A stretch of 64,000 nt of DNA from assembly GCF_000347035.1 (NCBI RefSeq), contig NZ_ANIJ01000018.1, positions 124,001 to 188,000 on the forward strand. The letters run 5' to 3'. The translations under genes were made by a program, and so were the position numbers. The first letter of the stretch is position 1; each line of letters begins with the position of its first letter. This document shows, in pieces, positions 62,168 to 64,000 of the stretch. Origin of the DNA: Leptospira sp. B5-022. GTDB taxonomy: Bacteria; Spirochaetota; Leptospiria; Leptospirales; Leptospiraceae. Under the pieces are notes generated by a model that made no database searches, was not told the DNA's origin, and saw only the letters and a list, made by a program, of their open reading frames with translations.

Positions 62168-63106
62168 ATGAATCTGGAACTTCATGCCGAAGTTAACGCT
62201 GACTCTGAGGGATCCAGACTTGATCGATTTTTAAAGGATTATCTGGGAGACGAGATTTCTAGAGCGTCTATCCAACATTGGATCGATTCCGGTTGGGTCA
62301 AAGATGGAGCCGGAAAAATTCTACTGAAATCATCCTATAAGGTGAGTCCGGGAGAAAACTTCCATATATCAGTTCCTCCTAAACCTCCCTTGAACTTAAC
62401 TCCTGTAAAAATGGATATCGAGGTTTTAAAAGAAACTCCTCAGTATCTGATCATTCGAAAACCGCCGGGTATTGCGTCCCACAGTGGTCCAGGAGATAGA
62501 TCCGCTACCTTGGTGAATGGACTTCTCTACAAATTTAAAGAGCTTTCAAGTATCGGTGGGGAATCAAGACCGGGAATTGTGCATCGATTGGACAAACCCA
62601 CGGAAGGGATTATGATAGTAGCTAAGAACGATCAAGCACATGCAAAACTTTCCGAGTTGTTTAGAAGAAGAAACATTACTAAGAAATATCTTGCGTGGGT
62701 CCAAGGCACACTTCCGGAAGGAGAAGGCACAATAGACGCACCGATCGGAAGACATCCCGTAGAAAGATTGAAAATGACTGTGACTCCTAAAGGAAGAGCT
62801 TCAGTGACTCATTATAGGATTTTAAGAACTGCAGTCTCCAAAAACGGTAGAAAGTTCTCTCTTATCGAAGCTGACCTAGAAACAGGAAGGACTCATCAGA
62901 TCAGAGTTCATTTTCAGAGTCTGAGATGTCCTGTGGTTGGGGATCTTCTTTATTCCAGAAACGCTGCACTTTTTGAGAATTACGGGCTTTTGCTATTATC
63001 CTATTGGTTAGAATTTAAGGATCCATTTACGGGAGAAGAAGTTCAGATCGTTCTAACCCCGCCTCCAAGATTCGAAAGTTTCGAAGCAAATTTGGAGAAT
63101 TTCTAA
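62168..63106 (+). CDS. RluA-family 23S rRNA pseudouridine synthase
   Basis: A 312-residue pseudouridine synthase. An S4-like N-terminal domain (residues 10-75: [28 protein letters not shown]) precedes the catalytic domain with [17 protein letters not shown] (catalytic Asp), [14 protein letters not shown] and [15 protein letters not shown]. Target by family is a uridine in 23S rRNA (as in RluD or RluC); which one cannot be told. AGGAG lies 7 bp before ATG 62168; a longer in-frame start at 62117 has no ribosome site. Ends next to a hairpin. Confidence 0.93.
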   Translation: MNLELHAEVNADSEGSRLDRFLKDYLGDEISRASIQHWIDSGWVKDGAGKILLKSSYKVSPGENFHISVPPKPPLNLTPVKMDIEVLKETPQYLIIRKPPGIASHSGPGDRSATLVNGLLYKFKELSSIGGESRPGIVHRLDKPTEGIMIVAKNDQAHAKLSELFRRRNITKKYLAWVQGTLPEGEGTIDAPIGRHPVERLKMTVTPKGRASVTHYRILRTAVSKNGRKFSLIEADLETGRTHQIRVHFQSLRCPVVGDLLYSRNAALFENYGLLLLSYWLEFKDPFTGEEVQIVLTPPPRFESFEANLENF

Positions 63107-63107
63107 A

Positions 63108-63137
63108 CCGAAGACCTTGGTTATAAAAGGTCTTCGG
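63108..63137. terminator. Hairpin between convergent genes
   Basis: CCGAAGACCTT (63108-63118) pairs perfectly with AAGGTCTTCGG (63127-63137), 8-base loop. No long T tract follows on either strand, but the position between convergent genes fits termination. Confidence 0.65.
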
Positions 63138-63151
63138 ATCTATAAGATAGA

Positions 63152-63715
63152 TTATTGGAAAGTAACGGAAATTTTTCCGTCAGCAACATAGCCTGCCTTT
63201 CTTAATTCTTGAAGATATGCGACTTCGTTTTTTAGATCAATGGTTATATCCAATTTTCCGGTTCCTTTTTCGGTTGCAGCTTGGAATCTAAACTCGTATT
63301 CTCCCGGATCTAATTTTGCTTTCAATCCACTATAATCGAAGTCTTCATTGAAATATAGAATGACCTCTTTGCGTGCTACGGATAATTCCGGTCTAAAAAC
63401 TCCTGCTTGTTTGGCGTTGGACCAGGAAGAATATTTTCCTTCAGGATTCGAAGTCTGTTTGGCATACATGACTATCCTGAACTTTTTACCATTTGCTTCT
63501 TGGGGACCTACTGGGTCTACCAAACAAAGTAAAGCCCACATTTCTCCCGAGAAATTCCATTTCGAGACTTCTCCAGGGAGGGCAGAGTCTCTTGAAATTT
63601 CTTTATCAAAAAAATAAATGTTACCTTTTTTCTTTCCTTCACAAAGATCCTTTGCCCAAGTTCCGGATGCCGCAAATAGAAGGACTAAAAAGGCCGCTAT
63701 TCGAAAGAGTTTCAT
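63152..63715 (-). CDS. Secreted protein of unknown function
   Basis: A 187-residue protein with a signal peptide cleaved after TWA (residue 21). The mature protein begins with KDLCEGKKKGNIYFFDKEISR and contains CLVDPVGPQEANGKKFRIVMYAK, DYSGLKAKLDPGEYEFRFQAATEKGTGKLDITI, a beta-sandwich-like pattern. Two Cys (near residues 25 and 64) could form a disulfide. No family recognised. Probably periplasmic or surface. Converges with the RluA-type gene. Confidence 0.75.
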   Translation of the reverse strand: MKLFRIAAFLVLLFAASGTWAKDLCEGKKKGNIYFFDKEISRDSALPGEVSKWNFSGEMWALLCLVDPVGPQEANGKKFRIVMYAKQTSNPEGKYSSWSNAKQAGVFRPELSVARKEVILYFNEDFDYSGLKAKLDPGEYEFRFQAATEKGTGKLDITIDLKNEVAYLQELRKAGYVADGKISVTFQ

Positions 63716-63853
63716 TCAAAGCTCCTGATTTAATTTACTAAGTCTAAGGTTGGGACGAAATTTTAGATTAAATATCATCTTTTGTAATGTAAAATTAAGG
63801 ATTTTTTTTCGCTGGATGATCCTAAGTTATTCATCAAATAATTACACTTACTG

Positions 63854-64000
63854 ATGCTTATGGAAGAAGATAGAATAGAAAAGATTAAACAAGGTTTTTG
63901 GCCTAAAGTGAAGAAGGTTGCGGGGAAGGTTCCTTTTCTTGCAGACGCGATCGCTTTATATTATGCGATGTTGGACCCTTCTACACCGCTAAAAGCAAAA
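63854..64000 (+). CDS. YkvA-type DUF1232 protein, N-terminal part (cut by window edge)
   Basis: The first 49 residues of a plus-strand gene. FWPKVKKVAGKVPFLADAIALYYAMLDPSTPLKAK matches the start of the DUF1232/YkvA family (given in pieces: VPFLADAIALYYAMLD, DPSTPLKAK). Two in-frame ATGs (63854 and 63860) are possible starts; no clear Shine-Dalgarno separates them. Function of the family is unknown; members are small and membrane-associated. Confidence 0.7.
   Translation, partial: MLMEEDRIEKIKQGFWPKVKKVAGKVPFLADAIALYYAMLDPSTPLKAK

Overview
This window is chromosomal DNA of a Leptospira species. The strongest evidence is a clear Loa22 gene (the OmpA-family lipoprotein of leptospires) at 61438-62019. 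It is supported by many short lipoproteins with spirochaete-style lipoboxes, a 5S rRNA gene that stands alone outside any rRNA operon, and several families typical of leptospires (TRL-like, FecR, OmpL-like porin, DUF5939 cyclase). I cannot fix the species. Genes are dense, on both strands, in short operons. I see no insertion sequence, integrase, prophage or CRISPR array.

Layout. 1-10.4 kb: end of an ornithine aminotransferase gene (cut by the window edge), two tandem TRL-like lipoproteins, small metabolic enzymes (F420-type reductase, PhzF), a TetR regulator divergent from two membrane proteins over a palindromic operator, a FliG-domain-like small protein coupled to an M32 carboxypeptidase, tRNA-Gly(TCC), and a KefB/C-type antiporter. 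10.5-21 kb: an OmpL-like porin, a glutathione peroxidase-OhrR peroxide operon, a natural fusion of glycerol-3-phosphate dehydrogenase to a PlsB/PlsC-type acyltransferase, PurT, a FecR-domain lipoprotein and a GH18-like protein. 21-28.3 kb: fructosamine kinase, then a TetR-rhomboid-dehydrogenase cluster and a Nudix/degenerate nitrilase pair. 28.4-39 kb: prfA, a cystathionine gamma-synthase-like enzyme, a putative regulon of a membrane protein and a lipoprotein hydrolase with matching palindromes, a MASE1 sensor kinase with a TetR gene, and a pabBC-thpR-aat operon. 39-48 kb: a long-chain acyl-CoA synthetase with a membrane insertion, an MBL-fold lipoprotein, tmRNA with a duplicated 3' end, a patatin, a DUF5939 nucleotide cyclase and avtA. 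48-64 kb: a large unknown membrane protein, an Fpg-like glycosylase, 5S rRNA, the conserved rpmH-rnpA-yidD-yidC-khpB-mnmE cluster (without dnaA next to it), malic enzyme, a 703-residue unknown, fumC, loa22, an RluA-type pseudouridine synthase, a secreted protein and the start of a DUF1232 gene.

How genes work together. The fusion enzyme would make glycerol 3-phosphate and acylate it, feeding phospholipid synthesis, while FadD supplies activated acyl chains. GPx and OhrR form a peroxide defence unit. The pabBC product feeds folate synthesis. rpmH to mnmE is a translation, tRNA-processing and membrane-insertion unit. Malic enzyme and fumarase are central carbon genes.

Most unusual points: the dehydrogenase-acyltransferase fusion; 48-bp perfect direct repeats of the tmRNA 3' end around a GC-rich 138-bp segment; an rnpA frame with no ATG, GTG or TTG in the expected place; and an identical TTGACA-N17-AAACTG arrangement upstream of both tRNA-Gly and 5S rRNA.
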